Positions 1-8,203 of a stretch of DNA of 64,000 nt are shown here, one piece after another (positions within the stretch are counted from its first letter, which is position 1; the number at the start of each line of letters is the position of its first letter). The position numbers and the translations under genes were made by a program. The notes under the pieces are model-generated. The model did no database searches. It saw only the letters and a program-made list of their open reading frames with translations, and was not told the origin of the DNA. The stretch covers positions 62,001-126,000 of the forward strand of contig NZ_AUFT01000011.1 in assembly GCF_000426645.1 (NCBI RefSeq), written 5' to 3'. Source of the DNA: Nakamurella lactea DSM 19367. Lineage in GTDB: Bacteria; Actinomycetota; Actinomycetes; Mycobacteriales; Nakamurellaceae.

Positions 1-330
1 GACGTCGACTGCAAGCACGGCGGACCGCTCACCATCCGCCCGCTCGAGGTGATCGCACGCGACACCGCCTACCGGCAGATGGCCGACGTCCTGCTGGTGA
101 CAGGCCCCGACTCGGACACCCCGCCGCAGGTGTCGGACATCGAGACGGTCAAGGCCGCGGTACCGGACGTGCCCGTGGTCATCGCCAGCGGTATGAGCGA
201 CCAGTCGCTGGATCTGGTCAAGGCCTGCGACGGCACCACCATCGGCACCTTCGCCCGCGGCTGGGACATCAACGGCCCGATCGATCACGAAATCGTCAGC
301 ACCTTCGTCGCCAGCGTGCGGGACCTGTGA
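1..330 (+). CDS. BtpA/SgcQ family protein, C-terminal part (partial)
   Basis: The reading frame is open from the first base of the window, so the N-terminus lies outside. The visible 109 residues show the end of a TIM-barrel fold of the BtpA/SgcQ family: a segment ADVLLVTGPDSDTPP, then PVVIASGMS and a final loop GTTIGTFARGW, which match the sugar-phosphate-binding strands of that family. Members are linked to photosystem I biogenesis in cyanobacteria and to sugar utilisation operons in bacteria; in an actinobacterium the second role is more likely. The stop codon overlaps the start of the following cupin gene (TGATG), so the two are translationally coupled. Family assignment is fairly secure, substrate unknown. 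Confidence 0.75.
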   Translation, partial: DVDCKHGGPLTIRPLEVIARDTAYRQMADVLLVTGPDSDTPPQVSDIETVKAAVPDVPVVIASGMSDQSLDLVKACDGTTIGTFARGWDINGPIDHEIVSTFVASVRDL

Positions 331-731
331 TGTCGGCCGAGAACCGTCCGGCGACTGACCGTGAGACGCCGCAAGTCTTCCAGCTTGCGGATCTGCCGGT
401 CACCCAGATCGGCGACACCTACCGCATGGCGGCCATCCCCGGCGACAACGTGACCGTCGGTATGCACTGGTTTCAGCCGGACCATCCGGCCTGGCCGGCG
501 CCGCACAGCCATCCCTACGACCAACTCGCCTTCGTTCTTCAGGGATCGATGCGGTTCACCCTCGGCGACGACACTCGCGATGTCCACGGTCCGGCCGTGG
601 TCTGGATACCCGCAGGCCTGCCGCACTCGGCCGATGTGATCGGCGACGAGCCCTGCTTCAACCTGGATGTTTTCGGACTGGTGCGTGAGGACTTCGCCCG
701 GTTGTTCCCCGCCGAGCGGGTCGCCACCTGA
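330..731 (+). CDS. Small single-domain cupin protein
   Basis: A 133-residue protein made of one cupin barrel. The first metal-binding motif is seen as HSHPYDQLAFVLQG (His59, His61, with Gln65 in the usual Glu position) and the second as PAGLPHSADV (His99). The ATG chosen at 330 overlaps the stop of the upstream BtpA-like gene; a GTG three bases earlier is the alternative. Small cupins of this type act as isomerases, dioxygenases or sugar/metabolite binding proteins, and the coupling to a BtpA/SgcQ-like protein suggests a carbohydrate pathway. The exact substrate cannot be told from the sequence. Confidence 0.8.
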   Translation: MSAENRPATDRETPQVFQLADLPVTQIGDTYRMAAIPGDNVTVGMHWFQPDHPAWPAPHSHPYDQLAFVLQGSMRFTLGDDTRDVHGPAVVWIPAGLPHSADVIGDEPCFNLDVFGLVREDFARLFPAERVAT

Positions 732-818
732 CTGACGGCAATGTCCCGCCCCCCAAGGGGTTTCAAGACGGACCAACCATCGATCCGCTGCTGGCCAGCA
801 GACCCGGCGCGCCAGTGA

Positions 819-846
819 GGCCCGCCTCCCGTCCGGGATGCGGGCC
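819..846. terminator. Hairpin between convergent genes, probable bidirectional terminator
   Basis: An inverted repeat with outer arms GGCCCGC (819-825) and GCGGGCC (840-846) continues inward with one mismatch to a 2-base loop, about 12 paired bases in all. It lies between the convergent cupin and rhamnosidase genes. No clear T-run follows, which is common in GC-rich actinobacteria. Confidence 0.5.
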
Positions 847-876
847 CCACTGTTCCGGCTCTGCCGAGTGTCGTGA

Positions 877-1410
877 TCAGCTCAGGGTGAACACCACAGT
901 GGTGGTGTTGCCGAGCAGATCATTCACCACGAGGGTGTTCTCGCCTGTCGTCGCACCGAACTCGCCCGGCGCGACGTAGTTGAGATCTGACCACGTGTTG
1001 TCGGTCAGATCCTTCTCAACCCCGTTGAGCGTCAGGCGATCCACCTTCGACGGATCATGCAACTTGAACGACACCTTCGAGTAGACGCCGTCCGAACCCA
1101 CCGTGTACTGCGCACCATCCTTGACAGTGACCTGGGGACCGGTCGCATCGAGTGAGAACTCGACTGTCGTCGAGTTGCCAAGAACGTCGTACACCTTCAG
1201 CGTGTTCTTACCCTCTACCGCACCGAACTTGCCCGGAGCGACGAAGTTGAGATCGGACCACGTGTTGTCGGTCAGGTCCTTCTCGACCCCGTTCAGGGTC
1301 AGGCGATCCACCTTTGACGGATCGTGCAGCTTGAACGACACCTTCGAATACAGCCCGTCCGATCCCACCGTGTACTGTGCGCCATCCTTGACAGTGACCT
1401 CGGGCCCACG
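877..1410 (-). repeat. Two tandem copies of a 267-bp coding repeat
   Basis: The 3' end of the rhamnosidase gene holds two near-identical copies of an 89-codon unit, roughly 877-1143 and 1144-1410. Marker strings such as CCATCCTTGACAGTGACC recur exactly 267 bases apart (1115 and 1382). Both copies encode VTVKDGAQYTVGSDG and LTLNGVEKDLTDNTWSDLN, a beta-rich module ending in an Asp-Gly-Asn type turn. A more diverged single copy ends the second rhamnosidase. Such modules probably bind carbohydrate or the cell surface. Confidence 0.85.
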
Positions 1411-4400
1411 CGGCTCATAGTCGACCGGGAACGAGCTGAACTCAAATGTTCCGCTGCCGACGTTGTACACGTCGTAGCTGCCGTCGCGTCTGATCCACTG
1501 GCTGCCGGGCGTGAGCGCCTTGCTCACGGATCCATTCGCGGACGACAGCGGTACCCACACTTCACCGGACGTGCCTTCGGGCGCCGTGACCTGCAGGTGG
1601 AACGTCCCATCGGACGAGCCCGCACGAGCCTTCTCGTCCTGTGCCCACCTGACCTGGAGCGCACCATGCGCGGTGGGTACCTGTCCCTGTGCCCATTCGA
1701 GATCCGTGGGCTGAGGCTTCACCTCCCATTTGGCGTATCCCGGATCGATCGCAGTCGCCCCGACGACTGCTTCGGTCAGCACCTGGGTCGGACCCGCGCC
1801 CCAGGCGTGAGCGAGGCTGTCGAATCCTCGGCTGGGAAGGCCGTTCTCCAGCACGAACTCCCAGAAGGTCCCGGTGTAGTAGCCGGAGTCCGGATTGACC
1901 TGCAGGCCCCACATCCGGCGCATCAGTTCGAGGGCGCCGGCCGCATCATTGCTGCGGAGTCGGGCAAGCATCTCCCACGTGTTATTCAGTGGTTCGATGG
2001 TGTGCCCGTACGGATCCGCCATACTCGGACCCGGCTGCGAGATCTCGCTCCCGTGCTCGAGCCACGCGTTCTGGAAGTAGTCCAAGATGTGCTGAACCTG
2101 GTCGGCCGGAGCAACACCGAGTCGAACGGCGTTCATGTTCGCATCGAGCGGGAACACGTCAGGCCGGCTGTCGGTGTGTTGATACAGGCCCTCCTGCGCA
2201 TTGAACAGGTGTGCGTTGATCGCTTCCTTGAGAGCGGCAGCGCGTGCGTTGTAGTCGACTGCCTTGTCCGGGTTACCGACGTGGGTCTGGAGCCACGCCA
2301 TGTCCTGCAGGAACTCAAGGTAGACGAGGTTGTACTCCGTTACCTCGCCGTTCTGACGGGTCTGCCAGTAGTCGTTGTCGTTCGTGACGACCAGGCCGTT
2401 CTCGTCCAGTCGCGTCGCGTGGTACGTGAGCGCGGCCTCCAGGTTGGGCAGAACCGACTCGATGTAGGCGGTGTCGCCCGTGTAGCGGTAGTACTGCACC
2501 GCGATCATGGCCGAGTAGGCCGAGTACGTCATCGCGTAGTCGAATCCTCCACAGCCACGGAAGCCCACCGCACTGGTGAGGCGTCCGTTCGGCGCCTGCA
2601 GGTCCATGAATGCGTCGATCGAGCCTGTCACATACGGTGAGGCGTTCGAACCGAGCGACAGCATGGCGACGGGGTCGCTGATCATCAGGTCCCCCGACCA
2701 GATCGCCCGGTCACGCTTGGCACCGTCGAAGATGACCGGCTTGTCGAAGCACTGCTCCACACCCGGTGGGACCATGTCCATCTGAGCCGTGTACGCACCG
2801 GCGTACCACATGCGGTTCAGCTGGTCATCGCTCGAGAGGAACCAGCCCTGGTACTGCTCGGGCGTTGCCCGGTAGGCCTTGAAGTTCAGGCCTGCCGTTC
2901 GGATCTTTATCGTTCCGGGAGTGCGTAGTTCGATCGCCTCGAACCGGAAGCCGCCTCGCAGCGCGCCGGTGTAGGTGCGCGGCTCGTCGATCGTGAGGTT
3001 GATCTGACCTCCGTTGTCGTTGACATAGGTGCCCAGGCCCGTGACTGTTTCGCCGGGGTCGTGCGCGTTCTTCAGCGCCGGCTTGAACGACACTCCGGTT
3101 CCCGCGCTGTTGACCGGCGTCCCGGCCGGTACCGGGGATGCCAGAGCCGGTGTGAAGGTGATACCGCTGCCAAGGCTTTGAATCGCCGTTCCCGCGTCGA
3201 TCGTCGCATCGAGTGCCGTGGTGAACGTGATACCGGTCCCGGGAGAGGCCACCGTCGTACCGACGCCGTGGGCGGCAGCGAGCACCGGCGCGATGCCGAC
3301 GCCGGTGCCGGGCTTGCTGGTGTTGAGCACAGGCGATCCGACCGCGTGGACGACGCTCAGCGGAGAGTCGACCGTCAGTACCTGGCTCCCACCCGTGCCG
3401 GTGACCGAGGTGACCGCACGCGTCTCCGATTCATCGCCGGAACCGATGGAGATCTGGTCCCCGGGTTCGAACCCGGCGTTGCTTGCCACCCGAAGGGTCG
3501 TCGGCCCGGGCGGCTCCGCGATGCTGCTGTTCCACGGGCTGATCCCGTACGCGCCGGTCACGATTGCTGCTGTCCACGACGTGTCGTCGAAGCCTGCCTC
3601 GGCCCAGCCCGAGGGCGGGCTCGCCGGCGTGCCGGCCAACGCCTTCCACGTCCCGTCGCTGACGAGGTGCTCCGAACCGATGTCCGCAGAGACGAGCAGA
3701 CCGCCCCCGCTACCGGCATTGGTCACGGCGGTGGCGATGACGTTCATACCAGGGACCAGCAACGGCTTGATGTCGACGATCTGCGACGTCCGCCACGCGT
3801 TGTCGATACCCGCGGAGGTCGCCACCTCGGTGCCGTTGACGTAGGTCGTGTGACTGTCGTCCGCATTGATGCGCAGCACCGCGGACGACAGCGCTGCAGG
3901 GTCCGAGACATCGAACGTCTTCCGCACGTAGATCGTGCCTGCGGTGGTGTTGCTCGCCGCTCCCGCCGCGTTCCAGATCCAGTTGGCACCGGCCAGGCTG
4001 GGCACCGCGATCCCAGAGGTTGTGTTGGCGGCTGCCACGCTGGTGCTGACGCCGGCAGTGCCGACGTCGGTCACCGTGACGTGCTCTTGGGCCGGCCCCG
4101 GATCGACATCGATCTCGGCACCGACGGTCAGTCCGTCCACCCTGGAAACCTTGAGGTTGTCGTCACCGGCGACCGCCGCGGCGAGCAATTGGCCCGTCGA
4201 AGCCGCCGTTCCGACCTCGCCCACGGTACGAACGACTGCGTCATCCCCCGAGCCAGTGACAGCTTGGTCTCCCACGCCGAAGCCGGTCGTGTCCGCGACC
4301 TTGACATTCGTCGATCCGGCCTCCGCCGGGTAAACGAGCGTCGTCGGCGCGCCGGCTGACGTCCCCACCTTGGAGATTGTCGCCTTTATCGCCGCTGCGC

Positions 4401-5157
4401 CCGATCCGATCGTGAGCGGACCACCGACGGCATACCCACTGACATCGGCAACCTTCACGTTGCCGTCACCCGCGTCCGCCGACAGCACCGTCGCCGTCTC
4501 CCGCGCGGCGGACGTGCCCACGTCGGTGACCTTCGCAGTCTCTGCGGTCCCGCCGCTGCCGATGGTGATGGAGGTCCCCGGGTAGAACGGCGCCGTGCTA
4601 GTGACCTTGACGTTCTTCTGCCGTTTCGCCGCCGCGGCCGACAGCGTCGTGGTCTGGTTCGAGTTGAGGAACGGCAGGGCTTCGCTCGTCGAGATCCGCA
4701 CCTGCGGTGATCCGGACGCCGCCCTGACCTCGAGGTACGGCGTGCCGCCGACCTCCTGTCCGTAGTCGAGCACGACGACCGCGGGTGGCCCACCGGGCTC
4801 CACGGTCATGGTGGTCGTGCCGTTCTCCTTCGTCAGCGCCTGCGCATTCTTCACGCTCCCGTGCGACCTGGTGATCGCAGTCGGGTGCACGTCGTCGCTC
4901 GACGGCCCGGGTACGTACTGCTCCCAATCGGCATTCGACGGCCAGGTTGGGAGCGCGGACGAAGAATCTGCTCCGTCCGAAGCCGACGAACTGCCGCTGC
5001 CGGCAGCGGACGCCGGCGCTGCCGCGAGCGAGACCACGAGGACCCCTGCGGCGACGCCGGCAACAGCTTTGCCGAATGCACGACCGGTCGGCGCGCGTCC
5101 CGTCAATCTTCGCCCGACGCGTTCGCCGCGTCGCCTTGCTCGAACGTGTTCTCGCAC
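877..5157 (-). CDS. Secreted GH78-like alpha-L-rhamnosidase, repeat-rich
   Basis: A 1426-residue exported protein. The start is taken as GTG 5157 because GGAGG lies six bases upstream; a TTG at 5163 sits right on that site. An Arg-rich N-terminus and hydrophobic stretch end in APASAA, a signal peptidase site near residue 52. A beta-sandwich motif (LDYGQEVGG, about 131) is followed by a large insert: four ~50-residue repeats with VGTA/VGTS ends (about 170-370), a jelly-roll-like segment (about 385-505) and four ~23-residue GTGI-PAL repeats (about 618-712). The (alpha/alpha)6 domain follows from about 770, and two 89-residue repeats end the protein. The usual acid motif RDExxGW reads KRDRAIWSGD here, so the general-acid Glu appears to be Arg; rhamnosidase activity is therefore uncertain. 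It faces its partner at 8204-12178 across a two-component system. Confidence 0.72.
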   Translation of the reverse strand: MREHVRARRRGERVGRRLTGRAPTGRAFGKAVAGVAAGVLVVSLAAAPASAAGSGSSSASDGADSSSALPTWPSNADWEQYVPGPSSDDVHPTAITRSHGSVKNAQALTKENGTTTMTVEPGGPPAVVVLDYGQEVGGTPYLEVRAASGSPQVRISTSEALPFLNSNQTTTLSAAAAKRQKNVKVTSTAPFYPGTSITIGSGGTAETAKVTDVGTSAARETATVLSADAGDGNVKVADVSGYAVGGPLTIGSGAAAIKATISKVGTSAGAPTTLVYPAEAGSTNVKVADTTGFGVGDQAVTGSGDDAVVRTVGEVGTAASTGQLLAAAVAGDDNLKVSRVDGLTVGAEIDVDPGPAQEHVTVTDVGTAGVSTSVAAANTTSGIAVPSLAGANWIWNAAGAASNTTAGTIYVRKTFDVSDPAALSSAVLRINADDSHTTYVNGTEVATSAGIDNAWRTSQIVDIKPLLVPGMNVIATAVTNAGSGGGLLVSADIGSEHLVSDGTWKALAGTPASPPSGWAEAGFDDTSWTAAIVTGAYGISPWNSSIAEPPGPTTLRVASNAGFEPGDQISIGSGDESETRAVTSVTGTGGSQVLTVDSPLSVVHAVGSPVLNTSKPGTGVGIAPVLAAAHGVGTTVASPGTGITFTTALDATIDAGTAIQSLGSGITFTPALASPVPAGTPVNSAGTGVSFKPALKNAHDPGETVTGLGTYVNDNGGQINLTIDEPRTYTGALRGGFRFEAIELRTPGTIKIRTAGLNFKAYRATPEQYQGWFLSSDDQLNRMWYAGAYTAQMDMVPPGVEQCFDKPVIFDGAKRDRAIWSGDLMISDPVAMLSLGSNASPYVTGSIDAFMDLQAPNGRLTSAVGFRGCGGFDYAMTYSAYSAMIAVQYYRYTGDTAYIESVLPNLEAALTYHATRLDENGLVVTNDNDYWQTRQNGEVTEYNLVYLEFLQDMAWLQTHVGNPDKAVDYNARAAALKEAINAHLFNAQEGLYQHTDSRPDVFPLDANMNAVRLGVAPADQVQHILDYFQNAWLEHGSEISQPGPSMADPYGHTIEPLNNTWEMLARLRSNDAAGALELMRRMWGLQVNPDSGYYTGTFWEFVLENGLPSRGFDSLAHAWGAGPTQVLTEAVVGATAIDPGYAKWEVKPQPTDLEWAQGQVPTAHGALQVRWAQDEKARAGSSDGTFHLQVTAPEGTSGEVWVPLSSANGSVSKALTPGSQWIRRDGSYDVYNVGSGTFEFSSFPVDYEPRGPEVTVKDGAQYTVGSDGLYSKVSFKLHDPSKVDRLTLNGVEKDLTDNTWSDLNFVAPGKFGAVEGKNTLKVYDVLGNSTTVEFSLDATGPQVTVKDGAQYTVGSDGVYSKVSFKLHDPSKVDRLTLNGVEKDLTDNTWSDLNYVAPGEFGATTGENTLVVNDLLGNTTTVVFTLS

Positions 5158-5277
5158 AGCCAACCTCCGATGGTTCGTTCATGACGCCCGACGTCTCTCG
5201 CCGGAACGCACACGGCCGCCCGATCGACCGAGGACTTCTCAGGAATGCAGGCACATTCCTGCAGAACATTCGATCCG

Positions 5278-5992
5278 TCAATGATTCATTTGGAACTGGA
5301 TCTGCTTGCCGACTGGTAGGACAATTAGCCGGTGAATAGCTTGGGACGGCAGAAATACGTAAGGCCCGAAACGATCGAACTGATTGGCCCGCACCAGGGC
5401 GAAGCGCCGTTCGCACTGACCAACGAATCGCCGTTTGCTATGAGCAATGGCCGGCTCGCGCTCCATCAAACCCGACACCGCCGTATAGGAAGTGCCGCCG
5501 AAGAATCCGATCCGAAAAGTACGACGATCCAGAAGGGTGTCACCTGGGATAATGGATCGGGAGGGGCGATCTATCTCGCCCCCGAACAGGACCGTGGAGT
5601 GTGTGGTGTGCTGCGACAGGAAGATGGCCAGGTCGATGCCGGAGGTAGATACTCTCAGGTCAGGGCACTCCGTCATGAGATGAGCGAGTTGCAATGACTG
5701 GGGCGACCCGTCCATGAACACCTCCTCCCCGCACCGGAGCTGCGACAGGACCGAATTCAGCTGTGGCATGCCCGGGCCGAGCCCTGCCCGCCGTTTGATC
5801 ACGTATCATCCCCTTGAGATGAAGCCGGAAGGCCGAACGCTCGACCGCGTTTGACTCGATAGTAAAGCTTTGATCTGTGATACTGAACTCCATAAAGAAC
5901 GCGTTCGTCAATAGCTGGAGGAAAGTGAAAGCTGCCGCCTTTCGATTGACAGGCGCCCATCCTTCGCGGACAAACGTTAACCCAGATGACAC
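5278..5992 (-). pseudogene. DeoR/GlpR-like sugar-responsive regulator, frameshifted
   Basis: Two minus-strand frames together make one DeoR-type protein. The frame starting near 5992 encodes a helix-turn-helix-like segment (FLQLLTNAFF, then SAFRLHLKGMIR) corresponding to the DeoR recognition helix and the end of the wing. The frame starting at GTG 5802 encodes the effector domain: FMDGSPQSLQLAHLM, VLFGGEIDRPSRSIIPGD and FFGGTSYTAVSGLMERE, which follow the DeoR pattern of ribosyl-phosphate-sensing proteins. The switch lies at about 5800-5806 and needs a one-base shift. The stretch is clearly poorer in G+C than its neighbours. It lies 120 bp upstream of the first rhamnosidase in the same direction, so it probably once regulated it. 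Whether the shift is a mutation or a sequencing error cannot be told. Confidence 0.6.
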
Positions 5993-6090
5993 TGCAATAG
6001 TTCAACAAATCTGAGGTATCTGAGATTGGCTTGGGGCCCACGTCCGCCGTGCTGGCGGGAGTGGCGAGGCCATGGAGTGTGGTCCGAACC

Positions 6091-7437
6091 TTATTCAGAC
6101 GCAGGGTCCACCTTCGTCAGCGGACCGTCGTAAGACTTGAGAGTCATCGTCACCAGCCAATCAGCACCATCGTGCCCGGCGGTCAACGATCCGCCGCTGG
6201 CCTCCAGAGCAGATCGGGCGATGCTCAGTCCGATCCCGGTCGAGCCGGCTGCGGGTGGCCGCATACGGTGAGGCGCTCCCGGATCTGCATTTCGCACCCG
6301 GATGACGATGGTGTTGTCGACCTGCCGCACGGTGGCGGAGTAGCCGACACCGGGCGGGGTGTGCCGGTAGATGTTGCTGACAACCGCGTCAATAGCGGTG
6401 CCGAGATGCTTGGTCGACAGCGCTACGAATAGCGGTGCGGAACCGCCGTCGAGTTGTACCTGCCTGTCTTGAGCCTTGGCTGCCGCGGACCAGAAGCGGA
6501 ACTGCTCGCGAAGGACCTCTACGGCATCAGACCGTTCGGCAAGACCGTCTTCGCGGCGATGCCTGGATTCGTTGATGACGTTGTCGAGCCCCTGTTCAAG
6601 GGCGAGAATCGCCTGCTGCACCCGGCGAAGCTGCTCCGGCCGCTCCGTCAGCACAGCCTCAAGTCGTTCGGTTTCCAGCGACAGGACTGTCAACGGCGTT
6701 CGGAGTTGATGAGACACGTCAGCAGCACGCTCGCGTTCACGGGCCAGCAGGCGTTCAATACGGCCGGATAGTTGCGTAAGGGCAACTCCCAGGTTGACGA
6801 TCTCTGGGGGTCCTTTGACCGGTACCGGAGTGTTCAGGTCGCCTCGTCCGAGCGACTCCGCAGCATGCAGGACGGAGTCGATCGGTCGCGTGATGCGCCT
6901 GGCCAACAAGAGAGCAGCCCCCAGTGAGACCACGAGAGCGCCGGCGCCTGAGCCTGCGATGAGAAGCCATCGCTGTCTTTCCTGTTGGCGGATCAGGTCT
7001 CTGGTGATCGTGCCTTCGACGATCCACGACGAGGTTCCCGTGAAAACACCCTGAGAGGCGATCCGGTCGCCGTTCTGGTCGACGTAGAACCGAGGGGAGA
7101 GCCGGTCCAACGGCGACCGTGGTTGCTGGACCGAATAGGTCCCGGGCCATCGCGCCCGAACGGCGGCGGCATCGCTGCCTACGTAAGTGTGGAAAGGCGT
7201 CTTGACACCGATCCGGGTTCCCGTGACTGTATCCACTGACTCCGTAAAGGCAGCCACTTGTTGGTCGGTTCGATCGCCGCTGAGTATGTAGTCGGCAATG
7301 GCGAGAATCTGTTGGCGAAGGTTCTGGTCAAGCTGCCCAGTCACCCGAGTATGGACCAGGGGCAGTGCCGCGAAGCCGAGAACCACCAGCACCAGGGTGC
7401 TGGTGAACGCCGTCAACATCAGCAGTCTCCGGCGCAT
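6091..7437 (-). CDS. Two-component sensor histidine kinase
   Basis: A 448-residue membrane kinase. The order is: first membrane helix (about 7-27), extracytoplasmic sensor (about 30-155), second helix (about 157-180), HAMP linker (ITRPIDSVLHAAESLGRGDL), dimerisation domain with phospho-acceptor His243 in VSHQLRTPLT, and an ATPase domain with N-box VVSNIYRHTP and G2 box TGIGLSIARSALE. It starts three bases after the stop of the response regulator gene at 7441, so the pair is co-transcribed. Placed between two rhamnosidases, it may sense plant or cell-wall carbohydrate or the resulting envelope state; that is inference from position only. Confidence 0.9.
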   Translation of the reverse strand: MRRRLLMLTAFTSTLVLVVLGFAALPLVHTRVTGQLDQNLRQQILAIADYILSGDRTDQQVAAFTESVDTVTGTRIGVKTPFHTYVGSDAAAVRARWPGTYSVQQPRSPLDRLSPRFYVDQNGDRIASQGVFTGTSSWIVEGTITRDLIRQQERQRWLLIAGSGAGALVVSLGAALLLARRITRPIDSVLHAAESLGRGDLNTPVPVKGPPEIVNLGVALTQLSGRIERLLARERERAADVSHQLRTPLTVLSLETERLEAVLTERPEQLRRVQQAILALEQGLDNVINESRHRREDGLAERSDAVEVLREQFRFWSAAAKAQDRQVQLDGGSAPLFVALSTKHLGTAIDAVVSNIYRHTPPGVGYSATVRQVDNTIVIRVRNADPGAPHRMRPPAAGSTGIGLSIARSALEASGGSLTAGHDGADWLVTMTLKSYDGPLTKVDPASE

Positions 7438-7440
7438 GCA

Positions 7441-8121
7441 TCAACTCGTCGGCGCGACGAGACGAATGCCTACTCCGCGGACCCGCTGCAGATAGCGAGG
7501 ATGCCGTGCGCTCTCGCCCAGCTTCGCCCGCAACGAGGACAGCTGGGTGTCGAGTCGGCTGAGCGCGTCGGCGGTGGATTCCCCCCAGAGCCGCTGGGTC
7601 AGGTCGGCCGCGGACATGACATGGCCGTGGTTCATCGCCAGAAGCAGCAGCAGCTGATATTCCAAGTTTCGGAGGTCAACGACTTCGCCGTCGAGGGTGA
7701 CCCGGCGACGGTCGGGGTCAATATGGAGTGCGCCGACGGTCACGCTCGGCACTTCCGCCGGAGAGCTTCGACGCAGCACCGCCCGGATCCGGGCGTCGAG
7801 CTGGCTGACGCTGAACGGCTTGGTGACGTAGTCATCGGCACCGAGATTGAGCAGCCGGACGGCTTCATCCTGACTGACCTGGGCCGTGACCACGATCACC
7901 GGGACTGCCGTCAGCGACCGAACCACCGACAACAGGGTTGAGCCTTCGATGTCGGGCAGTCCCAGATCGAGCAGCATCAGATCGACGTCACGGTGAAGGA
8001 CCATCTCGATCGCCGGCAGGCCCTCCTTCGACGCGAGCACCGTGTACTCAAGGTCGTTCAGACTCTGGGTCAAGCTGCGACTGATCGCCTCGTCGTCCTC
8101 GACGAGCAGCACCGTCACCAT
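7441..8121 (-). CDS. OmpR-family response regulator
   Basis: 226 residues: a receiver domain with acidic pocket VEDDE, phospho-acceptor Asp52 in LMLLDLGLPDIEG and conserved Lys in DDYVTKPFS, followed by a winged-helix DNA-binding domain (LEYQLLLLLAMNHGHVMSAADL, final wing RGVGIRL). It is first in an operon with the sensor kinase at 6091-7437. The start at ATG 8121 places the receiver strand immediately after it; an in-frame ATG at 8151 would add ten residues. Neither has a convincing Shine-Dalgarno sequence, so the mRNA may be leaderless or nearly so. Confidence 0.9.
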   Translation of the reverse strand: MVTVLLVEDDEAISRSLTQSLNDLEYTVLASKEGLPAIEMVLHRDVDLMLLDLGLPDIEGSTLLSVVRSLTAVPVIVVTAQVSQDEAVRLLNLGADDYVTKPFSVSQLDARIRAVLRRSSPAEVPSVTVGALHIDPDRRRVTLDGEVVDLRNLEYQLLLLLAMNHGHVMSAADLTQRLWGESTADALSRLDTQLSSLRAKLGESARHPRYLQRVRGVGIRLVAPTS

Positions 8122-8156
8122 GCCGGTCACGGTAGCAACTTCTAGCAACATCGCCA

Positions 8157-8181
8157 GGGGCGCGGCGTGATGCCGCGCCCC
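8157..8181. terminator. Perfect 10-bp hairpin, probable terminator of the second rhamnosidase
   Basis: GGGGCGCGGC (8157-8166) and GCCGCGCCCC (8172-8181) form a perfect 10-bp stem with a 5-base loop. It lies 22 bp past the rhamnosidase stop at 8204 and just before the response regulator start, so it should insulate the two same-strand transcription units. There is no U-tract. Confidence 0.6.
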
Positions 8182-8203
8182 CGGTCAGTTGCTCCCGCGC
8201 CGG

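Noticed and set aside
1324-2640. 438-codon plus-strand open frame
   Set aside because: Antisense shadow of the first rhamnosidase, without motifs or ribosome site.
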